Of a stretch of DNA of 64,000 nt, positions 47,900 through 58,451 are shown piece by piece. The notes beneath the pieces are model-generated. The model was not told the DNA's origin, made no database searches, and saw only the letters and a program-made list of their open reading frames with translations. The position numbers and the translations under genes are program-made. This DNA comes from Coniferiporia sulphurascens (taxonomy: Eukaryota > Basidiomycota > Agaricomycetes > Hymenochaetales > Hymenochaetaceae). Position 1 is the stretch's first letter. Every line of letters starts with the position of its first letter. The stretch covers positions 620,001 to 684,000 of the forward strand of contig NBBA01000011.1 in the NCBI GenBank assembly GCA_002794785.1, in the 5' to 3' direction.

Positions 47900-50805
47900 A
47901 TGAACACGTCTGGAAATCCCAGCCTCGCGGAACGCTCTGCACACAGCACTATCAACGGAAGCACTTCGGAGTTATCCTCGGATGCGACCGCATCTGACCT
48001 CCCAGGTCCCGGGAGACTTCTAGGACGCCTTTATAGCTCTCTGGGCAAAGGCCTGGAGGGCAGAATAGGCTCGCTGGCAGAAAGGGTTAACCGTGGAAGA
48101 CGAAGTTCCTCTGTCGAAGTTCCTGATATAAATCTGTCTGTCCAATCTACGCACCACGGCCCACCATCTACTGCTTCGTACTCCAGTTCTGCCAACTGGC
48201 GAGCTGTTTTCTCCTTTTCAACTGTCTCCTCAGATGAAACAGCGACGAACTTGCCTGGCCCTGGTCGTCTCCTGGGGAAACTATATGGCAAGGGCGATCT
48301 CATCCTTGAGAACCGATTAAACAAGATCGCAAACAAGGCTGGACGAGGCCCAGATGCCTGTGCGGCACGGATCAAATCTGCACTTTTGGGCGAACCATAT
48401 CCAGACGAGGTACTAATATACTTTTGGGCAAAGGCAGACACAAACGACATCTCAACCTTACTGCCGCATGACTTGATACTCTTTCGAGAATGCCGGCAAC
48501 TAATCCACTATGCACAGTATGAATCCTATCACCTGCATCTTGAAAGAATTTACTGATGGGCCTCAGCTCTCCGCTTCCTACGACTCATAACCATGCGATG
48601 CAGCACATAGCGGAGTTTGCTGTGGAAGATCGATACATGTACACGCTCTTCAATGCTTTTGGTGCCTTAAATCATTTAACGGAAATCCGGAAGCGTGAAC
48701 TGAAGAGACTCAACTGCGATAGTGACTGGTCCATCCCACACTGCCGAAAGGCGCTCATCTGTCTTTCAAACAATGAAGTAAACACTGTTTTACACAGACA
48801 CTTACGGCTAGATGAAAATGCTAGGGATCAGCCCTTGCCCTTCCTCTGTCAGATATTAATGAAATTCTTGAGGTATGAAACCTGTCTTATAACAAAATGC
48901 TACCAAGGAGTTAATAGGCATCACACGTGAAGCAATCCAGAGCTATCATTCCTAGCCCTACGCTACATAGCGCAAATATTGGGCCACTGGCAACCTCCTG
49001 CTCTATCTTTCGACCTCCATACCGATTGCCTGGTCGGCATAGCGGATTTTACATACTCTCTGCCACATATAGTTGACTGGGAGTGTATTGACGATATCTA
49101 TTCCCGGGCATTCGAACGCTACGCGTCTCTAGTCCGCCACTTTGGATCAATCTCAGACTCAAATGTGCTCAAATGGAGGAAGATTTATTCTGTCACTTTT
49201 GGGTATGTCCGAATCCAATTGGCATGCTTGTCATTCTGGAGCTGAAACAATTACACAATCACGCCTATGTCAGAAACACGCACCGGTTTCCGGCGTCTAT
49301 AAATTTCCTGAATACTGCGACGAGAATTGATGAGCTACTAGACAAGAACAATCCCAAGAACATTCGTGTCAACCAAACCCGCGCCAGCAGTGATGCAATC
49401 TTTCCGGACAACTTCGCTCTTTCCCAAAATCTCTTGTTGACTGCGGCAGTTTTCCCCAGCCAAATTTTGGATATTCAACTATCCTCTGAACAGTTTAGGG
49501 ACGAATTTCGGGCGAGCAGATACGGTAGTCTGCCCAAGCTCGTCAGTATGTATGTGCACGCCGAGCTCAGCACGACCATATGGCGGAACCTATCAATAGG
49601 CCCTGACGTCGTGACATCCGAGATACTCAGAGAGCACATATCGCGCTTCAAGTCGCCGCTCGGTGGTTTGTATCTGCACCTAAGAAGCGTTCCCAAACGA
49701 TCTGCCTTGAGGAATTTGTGTCGCAGGCTCGTTGGCTTTTTAGCAGAGTGAGTGTGCCTTCGGTTATGTGCACCATGGAACTAAGCATCGCACTTCCAGC
49801 CCAAACCCCGACATTATATCGCGCACCCCCCTCCGGATACATTTCGTCATCCAACAAAACCGCTACTGCAGGATAGCCATAGCCGAAGCCCTCTCAGAGA
49901 TGCTCGCGCAACCTAGGGGTCCCGATTTTGAGCCCGAGTCCGAGTCAATACCTGAATCGGCCTTGGATGCCATCCACAATCTGCTTGACGCCGCCCGAGC
50001 ACACAACGTCAACTTCGACACGGACAACCTCTCCAGGGGTCCCTTCAAATCCGAGCACATATTCCGCCACCGGACTAGGGACGGACGGACACACCTGCGC
50101 CATGTATGTAAGCCCACTCGCCATCTGCAAGTCCAAGTCCTTCTTCCCGCTAAATTCTTACTCATCCCGGGCCCCCCCACTCTGTGAAAGGAACAATTCC
50201 GGCTTGAAACCCCGTGCAAGCTCTGCCTCTCCACAGGAATGTGGGAGGATCCGCAGGACCTTGCGGTGGCGGCGCGACTAAATGAGGTCTTCCGTTGTGC
50301 GCCACAGCAGCTCATGGTCCTCGAAGTCCCCGCAGGGGTGGGGTTCAGCGCTGCAGGTCACATACCTATCCTGGCTGGTGTGAACTTTGCAGGGGAGCAC
50401 GAATACATTGCGTGTGCCCAGCACGACTCTGCGACAGGGGTACTGCACGGTGCATGGACGACTGTCATCGACGGTGCGCGCGGCGTCGTGTACGAGGGCA
50501 GGGACAGAGATGGGGATGGGGACGGAGATAAAGACAGAGATGAGGACAGATATGGGACAGGCGTGCACACAACACAATCCTTCTGGGTGCTCGTTTCGCG
50601 CTTCGACGTCAACACTAGCTGGGAGACGGAGGCGGAGACGCGATCCGCCACAGGCGGGCTGGACGTCACTGGCCAGTGCCACTGGTGTGCGGGAAAGACG
50701 AGCCTACACCTGCTCGACAAGGCGGAGGGGGACAGGGTGTATGCGCGCAATCGCGGTGTGCTCGAGCCCGATTTTGATGCCCGAAGCCTAGACGAATTCC
50801 AATGA
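47900..50805 (+). CDS. Unrecognised LPGPGR-repeat protein, copy B
   Basis: Six exons in phase: 47900-48516, 48567-48872, 48933-49202, 49274-49747, 49800-50103 and 50191-50805, giving 861 residues. Residues 1-33 are serine/threonine-rich. A motif occurs twice, at about 29-67 (SDLPGPGRLLGRLYSSLGKG, then LEGRIGSLAERVNRG) and 113-160 (TNLPGPGRLLGKLYGKGDL, then LENRLNKIANKAGRG). The middle, about 180-640, is hydrophilic and helical-looking with no known domain; it includes HIVDWECIDDIYSRAFERYA and LLDKNNPKNI. The last exon starts CKLCLSTGMW, then LNEVFRCAPQQLMVLEVPAG, HIPILAGVNFAGEHEYIACA and GAWTTVIDGARGVVYEG, an Asp/Arg/Gly-rich spacer, and QSFWVLVSRFD. That last part resembles DM9/DUF3421 repeats in pattern only. 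No signal peptide or membrane segment. Function unknown. Confidence 0.8.
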
Positions 50806-51561
50806 GCCATCGTATGTACATGTTTAATACTTATATTCACTATATGTAACCGCCGGTCTTGATGATTTCAGGTACGTACACATATAGTATTTCGACAATC
50901 TCTGTAAACTCCGAGGCCAATATGATCGGCAATTGCAAACGTAACATACTGTAATAAATGCCCATTCCAAGTCATGGCTTAACACAATGTAAATAATAGT
51001 GAGCCTTTTACTCGTTCATACAGTGCTACAAAATTAGCCGGGAGTTCGTACAAATGAGCTATATATTTATACATAGTGGCAACTCTGCTGCCTGCGAACT
51101 CAAGCGTATTCGTAGGTACTTCCTGCACCGTTGTTCGCGTGCTTCCTCACGCCTCATTTCTCCAGGAGTCAGATTCCGCGGAGGCGGCGCAGTGAGCTGC
51201 GATGTACTACGATCCGCCGCCACGGACTGAGCCCGCAATCTACCACAAGCTTCAAAGCCGCCACGACTCTCTGGGGTCGCCCTCACTAACATCAGAACCA
51301 TGCAGTCATCAGTCTGCCCACCCCCGGCTACTCCATCTGGTGATACGGCCGCCCTCCAGCCTCCCACGCGCATACGCACGGACCGCCCACCCACCAGCCG
51401 CTTGCCCACCAGCACCCGCGACCACAGCACCACCACCACCAGAACTCGCTTTCCCACAGACACGACAGTGCTCACCCCGCTCGCCACGCACGCACTGCCG
51501 ATGTTCATCCAGGTGACGCACGGTGAGAACGTTTTTGCAAAGGATAACGTTGAGTGCACCC
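50806..51561. other. Intergenic between copy B and the kinase-like gene
   Basis: The two genes end toward each other here. A GC-rich part (51180-51560) is open in several frames on both strands, but without a family pattern. Confidence 0.4.
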
Positions 51562-52986
51562 TCATGACTGGTGATTGACTGTATCACTCTGAAATAATTC
51601 CTCCAGCATGTCCAGATCATGTTGCTTTTTCATGACACAATTCGGACCAACACCTTCTGGCCAATCAATACCACCTTCTCGGATTAAGCCTGCTGGGTAA
51701 CGTCCTTCGTCCTCTCGGCCACACCAGTCAAAATCGATGATCACTACGTCTTTCTTTTCGGCCGTGGTCAAAATATTGGGTCGGCGAAGGTCTCCAAATA
51801 CGAGGTCGCACGAATGTAGGAGGTCAACAGCCCGCCTGATCTGACCAATTTGGTCTTCAGAGAGAGAGCCCAGCAGATGGGTCGTATCGATAAAATCCAT
51901 GACGATTATGTACCGCCCACCATACCTCCGTGCTTCAGCATCCTCCGTTCCGGCACAGTGTAAGGCGTGTGCCAGATTATGTCCGGCAAGAAGACGGTGA
52001 GCCTCTGCGCAGTAAGTAGACACGGACTTTACCACTTAGAGCCGCCCAGATTTGTTGTGCCTCACTTTGTATATGAATTTGTGCGGACGATCTTCTGCGA
52101 GCAGCGTCATGTACGAAAACGTTTCCGCCTGATAGTTTCGAACAAACGGAAGTCCATCGAGACTGTCCCCTACGACATTGGACAACGTCCAATAATACTG
52201 CCGGAGCGTGGAGATAGCTGATTTCAGGGCGGCGAAGAGTCGTGATATAGAGAGCAGTCGATCGTCACTAAACATGTCCCCTCCGAGCCACAGATAGTCC
52301 GTTAAAGGTTGCACGATCGCTTTCTCGGCGTATATGCCACCAGGTACGCATAACCAGGGTCCTGCAATGGCTAGAATGGAGCTAGGGCAATAGGACTTGC
52401 TTCTCATGATATCCTCTAACAAAAGTATGACTTGGTCAAAGTTCTGTACGCAATTGGCCTCACCTACGTCTTACGTCCGCCCAGTATTTGCGATAGGATA
52501 GACTACCCTCGTTATATGGATCCGTACCTGCCGTTCCGATTTCATTCTTGACTTCTCGTATCATAAGATACGCGGTGGACGGACCGCAGGACTGAGTCAT
52601 GACGCCGTCACTCTTGACACCAGATGCCTCGACAGTCATGAAAGCGTCACCGAGAAGCGTATTCAAATGCTCGTCGATTGCAGAAATCCGATCACCTTCC
52701 GTCCTATATAGATCAGCACTAGCTTCAAAAAGCTTCCTGGCTAACACATAAGTCTTGGCATCTGGGTAACCTTCCTTCATTGCGGTTTGAAGTAAATCGA
52801 ATATAGGGTGAAATAGGCCGACTGGGGGACCGTAGTTCTTACATGGACGGCCATTGAGAACTGGCCTCTTTTTCCTGCTCTTTCAGAAACGTGGGCATCG
52901 CTGCGGCTGAAGAAGGAGCCAGGGCCAGCCGTGCCATTTTGACGTCTAATGCTTGAGCTATGACTATCCATTTTGTTAGTCAACAC
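51562..52986 (-). CDS. Atypical protein-kinase-like protein of basidiomycetes
   Basis: Belongs to an expanded Agaricomycete family with a divergent kinase fold. Reading from the minus strand: KRPVLNGRPCKNYGPPVGLF, HPIFDLLQTAMKEGYP, YLMIREVKNEIGTAGTDPYN, SLSYRKYW, CPSSILAIAGPWLCVPGGIY, EKAIVQPLTDYLWLGG, GGRYIIVMDFIDTTHLLG, AVDLLHSCDLVFGDLRRPNI, VVIIDFDWCGREDEGRYPAG and KKQHDLDMLEELF, ending at 51562. FGDLRRPN stands where HRDLKxxN would be, and DFDW replaces DFG. The aspartates and asparagine for metal and catalysis are kept, so activity is possible. No glycine-rich loop was seen. The N-terminal exon or exons and the true start are unresolved; an exon starting at ATG 53104 (MGRKRRLEVED) is a candidate. 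Confidence 0.7.
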
Positions 52987-53608
52987 TGACTCAACAGGGC
53001 AAGTCAGCAGAGCAGCAAGCTGGCGTGCAACTCAACATACATTCTTTGAACCCTGGACGGTCTGCACTACTGTCTTCCACTTCGAGCCTCCGCTTCCTAC
53101 CCATTCTAAAGGCTTGGACGACTACGCCAATGTCAGTACTGAATGACCCATTGAAATGAGCAACTGCGCACCCTCAATCAATAGGCACACGGCACCCGAG
53201 AGAACCCCATTCGGAAATAACTTCTCGACGGTATCAATAGTACGCACGGCTTCTGTTGCGTGAGCCTGAAGTACGTGCGCCTTATTTGTGACTATCGCCA
53301 CATCTTCCAAGGAGAGAGCACAGAGCACTCTTGGGCACGGGATGATCGAAGCGGAAATATTAACACTGGTTAGTCTTGAGCCCTTCAAGATAAATATTAG
53401 TCAAGTCCTAGCGGCGACTGCCGTGCTACGGACAAGTCCGACGGGTAGCAAATGCCGTCGTCAGTGTAGCTCACGTATTGTTGTTTCCCTCATTAATGCT
53501 TTCATACCACAGAACATATATACCGAGTGGCCCTTATAAAAACTAGTCTGATCATATCACATAACCGGAAGCGTTCTGCGCCGACAAGTCCCAATACTGT
53601 ATTTTTTT

Positions 53609-53690
53609 AGACCATCTGCGACCTTAAGACGGTTCGGCGCGGCGAGGCTATTATATTGTGACGCATGTTAGCAGATCTGTGGCAGATCCG
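53609..53690 (+). repeat. Dispersed repeat, copy 2
   Basis: Matches 11791-11866: accatctgcgacctta, a GC-rich middle with ggc(g)aggcta/ttata, then gcatgttagcagatc. Same orientation. It abuts the kinase fragment, so the repeat may mark the edge of an inserted or rearranged piece. Confidence 0.6.
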
Positions 53691-53850
53691 AGTCTGTTGA
53701 CCACGACTCCACGAAAATCCGGGGAGAGCCTACCGCCGTTCCCGGGCCTGACCATGAGCGTCCTGCCAAAAAAGTATTTGGAGACAAGATAGAAGTTGCG
53801 AGAGTCTGAGAAGGACTCAATTAGGTGGGGCCTAGTCGACACCGGTTGGT
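53691..53850 (-). pseudogene. Kinase-domain fragment (relic 2)
   Basis: The minus strand reads LIESFSDSRNFYLVSKYFFGR, then TLMVRPGNGGRLSPD, the same hinge block as the relics at 15.3 and 24.6 kb. No other kinase part is present on either side, so this is a truncated copy. Confidence 0.6.
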
Positions 53851-54767
53851 TCAGCGGAAAGGGGAAGAAAGAAGGGAGGGAACGTGAAAGACCAGCGTAA
53901 CCACACATGCACATACGCACATACTGTACACGCAGGGGCATTATGATTCAGCGCCAACTACGCACACTACACTCGAAAGGCAAAGAAAAGAAAAGGAAAG
54001 AAAACCTACATACAAAACGCGCCCTCAGGCTCATCCAACACTTCAAGAAAATAATGAAAACAAAACGAAAAACAAACAAAAAACAAACAATCAGAACAAT
54101 TAGTACTTTCCCTAGAGTAAATCACCTGCAACCATAAACCTCAGTCCGAGCTTAGACTCGGACCTGGTCTGGCTAATAAAAAAGAGGAGCGCCTCGTCTC
54201 ACAAACCACAAGTAATTACTGTAATTGAACGACGGTACAAAGCAGCGAAAGCGATGCGATCAGTGTACCAATTGTACCAGTGTAGTCAGTCAGTTAGCTA
54301 TCTAGCAGTATCACATAACCGAACAAGCAGAGCAGAAAGGAAAAGAAAAATAAAAGAGAGAGAGAAGGAAAGGGACGTGTGTATGAATGTATGTATGAAT
54401 ATAGGTAAATACAGCTTCTTTTCTGAAAAAAAAAAATTTTACAAAGAGAACGCAATAAGAAAAAAAAGAAAAACCGGGTGAATTGCTATTTGGTTTAGTG
54501 TACCGTATACCAGACAACAGCGAGGCAGGGCATGTCGCATGGGGGAGGGTTCTGTATGCATAAATAGCCTAGAAGAGAAATATAATAGAGTACCCAAATC
54601 CAAGGCGTCGTGTTATTTATTGGTCGTTGGCGATGACCGCCGTGAGGTCGTCTGAATTTCCGTTTTTCTTTTGTTTTACCGCGGAATACATAAAGCAAGA
54701 ACGCATATCCCATAAAAGGTCCCAGACGTCCGAACGTCGCAACCCCAAACCCCAGAAGACCGAAAGA

Positions 54768-57700
54768 TCACACCTCAGAGCCCATAGAACGGCTCACAAA
54801 CTCAAACGCACCCCCGACCTGTGAGTCCTGGGAGTACCGCGAGCTACGCGAACTAATCGTCGTCGAGCTTCCACGGGGGTTATTAACCAGCTGCAGAAAA
54901 AAATAACCAACCAATCACGTCAGTAAACATATTCATACGCATAGAAACGAAAACCGAAAAAGAAAAGAGAAACGGCAAACGCACCCCACCAATAGGCCTC
55001 GAATAATCCTCATGATCTCTAAACCCAACTGTACTCAAACTCTCCTGCTCACTATGGATCTCCCGGAGACGCATTGACAAACGCGGGTCGAGCAAGCCAT
55101 CAGGCAGCGCCAGCGTGCCTTCCGGCGTCGTCGACGCCGGCGACGGCGTAGTCTGTATCACGGACAAACGTCCACCGGCGGTGGCGGAGCCACTACCACT
55201 AACACTACCCGCTCCCTTTTGTCGCGGCGGGCGCCGCGAGAGGTCCGTAAGCGGACCCGACGTCTGCGGTCGCAGGAGCGACGACGGTAGCCGCGACGTA
55301 AGTGCAGGCGCAGGCACAGTGAAGGGTGGAACAGGCGACGGAGGAGACACAGCGAGCACCGGAGCAGCAGGTGATACCGACACCGGTGCGAAACCCGCCA
55401 AAGGAGGCGCCTTGTATAGCTGAGGCTGCGTCTGCGTCTGCGTGAGAGATGCACTCGACGCAGGAGACGGCAGCGCCGCATATTCAGACGACTTCGCACC
55501 CGTACGCAGGGCGTTCCCCCGGAAAGGATCAGCGGGGACGATAAACGGAGGCGACGAGGGCGGAATCGGGTCCGACGCGGATGCGCGACGGAGCCTCGCA
55601 CGGAGGCTCAACCGCGTCTTCGTTGCCGCGCGCGCGAGCAAGCCGCCATCCTCGCTAGTACCCCGACTACCCCTAAGCTTCCGCAGCGCTCCGTAGCCGG
55701 GCACGCGGTCAACATGACTGGTGCTACTTCCCGTCCCGGAGCTGTACATGGCCTCATTCTCCCCGGAGCCGGAGGCCGTCGCGCTCCCGTGGCCTTGCGA
55801 CGACGTGACCACCCGCGTGCCGTATCCCAAGCCGAAACCGTGCCCGTGCCCATGTCCGCTCGACGAAACCTCGAGCGAGGAGCGCGAGCGGACGCGTCCA
55901 AACCCACCCATGTCGTCCGAAGTAGCGATAGCAGAAGCAGACGATACCGCCGTCAACATATCCGCTCCCTTTACTTTCCCCTTCTCACCTCCCGCCCTAC
56001 TCCCACTGCCCAGGATCCATGCACTAGGCGGTGGCTCTACGCGCGGATATGCAAAGTTCAACGCCGAGTTCCGCGTTCGAGTCGTATTCCCCGACCCCTC
56101 CACCGGCGACTCCGCGATAACATAAGAGGAAGACGGCTGAAGCGACGGGCTCTCCGGACGATCCCTCACATAAGATGGTTGGGCCGACATCATCGCAGAC
56201 CCAGCAAGCGTCACTAACCCCGCCGCCTCCAACAACCCCATCTCCCGTCCTCTAAAGCCCTCACCAACACCTCCCGCTTCAGTGTCCGCCCCACCGTCAC
56301 CACCTCGTACCCGCTCCGCAGGCTCCGGCACCCACCCGGGCAGCGACCTCGCGCCCTGATCCAACGTCCTGCCCGAATGCTCGCTCATACTATGCGGCGC
56401 CGGGGGACCCCACTCGGCGTCCTCGCCTTGGAGAGGCGACGTTCGGATCAAGTCGCCCGAACTGTTCCGCCTGTCCCTACCCAGTGCGGCTCCGAAACCC
56501 CCAAACATCACCCCCGCACCCCCCAGACGCATGCCTCGCCTGCCACCACTACCTCCGATTCCAACACCGCCGATCCTGCGAAGTGCCTCGCGCCGCCGAC
56601 GCTTGCGGTACGCGAAGAAAACCCCGAGCACGATGGCTCCAACAGCGAGGACGGGGATAATGACGACTGCGGCGATAGTTCCTTTCGACAATGGTCTACA
56701 TTAAATGAGGAAGTTAGTACGAGGGCTGATTTACAGGCATTCGAAAATTGAAATAGCATGTGATACGCACTTTCCTCCAATATCTTCATTATTCAGGCTT
56801 CCGCTTGGCACGACGACGACGGTGGTAAGCGTCGTCGAGGATCCTGATTCGGAAATGACGATCGTCGATGTCACTGTTTCCATGACCGTTGTCGTCGACG
56901 ATTCGCTCAGATTCGAGGACGAATACGTTGAACGAGTCCACGGGTACTGTGATGTGGTAGGGCCCGGGCTAGGACCCGGACGCGACGATGTGCTTGTGGA
57001 AGTCTGCAAACTACTCGTCGTAGCTGAGAAAGAGCTCGTCGTTTGGGAGCTAGACGTGCTTGACGTGTCCGAGCTCGTAGAAGCTGTCGACGAGCTGGAA
57101 GAAGTCGGCGGACTTGAGCTTGTAGACGTGCTTGATGTCGTCGAAGTGCTACTGGTGGTCGATGACGAAGTAGAAGAGGAAGTGGTGGAGGAGGTAGTCG
57201 AGGTAGAGGTAGAGGTCGTACTACTAGTAGAAGACGTCGTTAGCGATGTTTCTGACGAAGTTGAGGTTTCAGATGATGAGAACGAGGTTTCCGTCGCCGT
57301 GGAGGACTCAGTAGAGCTTGTCGTGTCAGTCGAGGTAAAAATGGACAAAGAAGTTGATAGGAGTCGAGACGAAAAGGACGGTGAAAACGGTTGTGTAAAG
57401 TGTGGATCCGAAACTAAAGTTGAGGTAGATTCAAGGGAAATAGAGGAGGAAGTATCCGCAACTGACGTTGAAAAACTCGACGAGGTAGTGCTGGAAGTGT
57501 CCGTATTTGTATTTGAGGTGGATGAGGATGTGCTGGATGTTTCCGTTGTCGAAGAGGTCAGCAACACCGAGCTCGAGGTAGAAGTGCCGGAGGAGCTCGA
57601 CTGCGACGAGGTCGACGCGGAGTCTGCAGTTGAAGAGCTTTGCGTCCCGGAGCTAAATATCCCAGAAGTCAACGTCGTCCCCGTAGAAGACGTAATCACG

Positions 57701-58451
57701 GAGGTCCCTCCCTCCGAAGAGCTCGGTGCATCGGACGCCGTCGATGAAGAGGATTGTGAAGAAGTGGAGGAGGACGAATCGACGATCGTCGAGGACACGG
57801 GCAGTGTCGAACCTGAAGATCCGGATCCACGGCGTAGTAAAGAAGAGTAACTCGTACGTACACAACCGACGGAGCGCAATGACGAACACGGAGAAAAACC
57901 ATGTGGTTTGGAAGGTGGAGGTGGAGATGAAGGTGAAGGTGGGGCCGGAGACGCGGTTGCAGACGGAACAGGCCTGACCGGATTCGTAAAATATTTTGCA
58001 GCCGGGCCCGATTCGAGCTCGACGGACGCGTCTAGCCGTACGTCTATGGATTTTGAGGTTGCAGGTACCGCTAGGAGCGGAATGTAGGAGACCGTTTGCG
58101 TTTGCGTTTGCGCGGACGCATAGCTGCACGTGAGATTAATGCATTCCGTCAGTAAGGTGTGGCGTATAGAGCAGACGGAACAGCGTGAAATGGTTTAATG
58201 GTGTTCCTGGACTCTAAACACGCAGAGCCGCCAATTAAACCTCATCGAGGAAGCCTCTCTCCTGTGACTTGAGACGAGGCGGCGATAACGACGACACTAA
58301 CCAGCGTCTCTTCTCGAAAGATAGATTACGGCGACTTGACGACTCACTGTATAAATATTGCGAGAAGCAAGCCGAGCCGTTGAATGGCCGACGGAGAAAT
58401 CGTGTATGTAGATGCTGGAAATGCCGAAAATGAGGAACGCGTCGCGGTCAT
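54768..58451 (-). CDS. Mid2/WSC-like single-pass cell-surface protein with mucin-like ectodomain
   Basis: Four exons fit in phase: 58348-58451, 56771-58123, 54985-56695 and 54768-54890, giving about 1096 residues. The N terminus ends in a signal-peptide-like stretch, IQRLGLLLAIFIHYASAQ, formed exactly across the first splice join. A proline-rich segment follows, then about 330 residues almost entirely Ser and Thr, which would be heavily O-mannosylated and extended through the wall. A membrane segment lies near residues 491-514 (GTIAAVVIIPVLAVGAIVLG), followed by the stop-transfer block YRKRRRRE. The long cytoplasmic tail (about 580 residues) is rich in glycine, serine and proline, with few ordered stretches. 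No WSC cysteine domain is seen. The layout is that of a wall-stress sensor or adhesin, but that role is inference. The first intron (224 bp) is long for this window. Confidence 0.75.

Larger units (their letters stand above)
52987..54767. other. Intergenic with repeat and kinase fragment
   Basis: Contains dispersed repeat copy 2 and a kinase fragment (both listed separately). From 53900 to 54700 it is A-rich on the plus strand, with no gene recognised. Confidence 0.45.

Noticed and set aside
50278..50840. Two minus-strand frames opposite the last exon of copy B
   Set aside because: Shadows of the coding exon; copy C conserves the plus-sense (copy B) frame, not these.
56705..57850. A 381-residue acidic (Glu/Val/Asp-rich) open frame on the plus strand
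   Set aside because: It is the complement of the Ser/Thr-rich repeat region of the minus-strand surface protein. Its composition is forced by the repeats on the other strand, and it lacks any domain.
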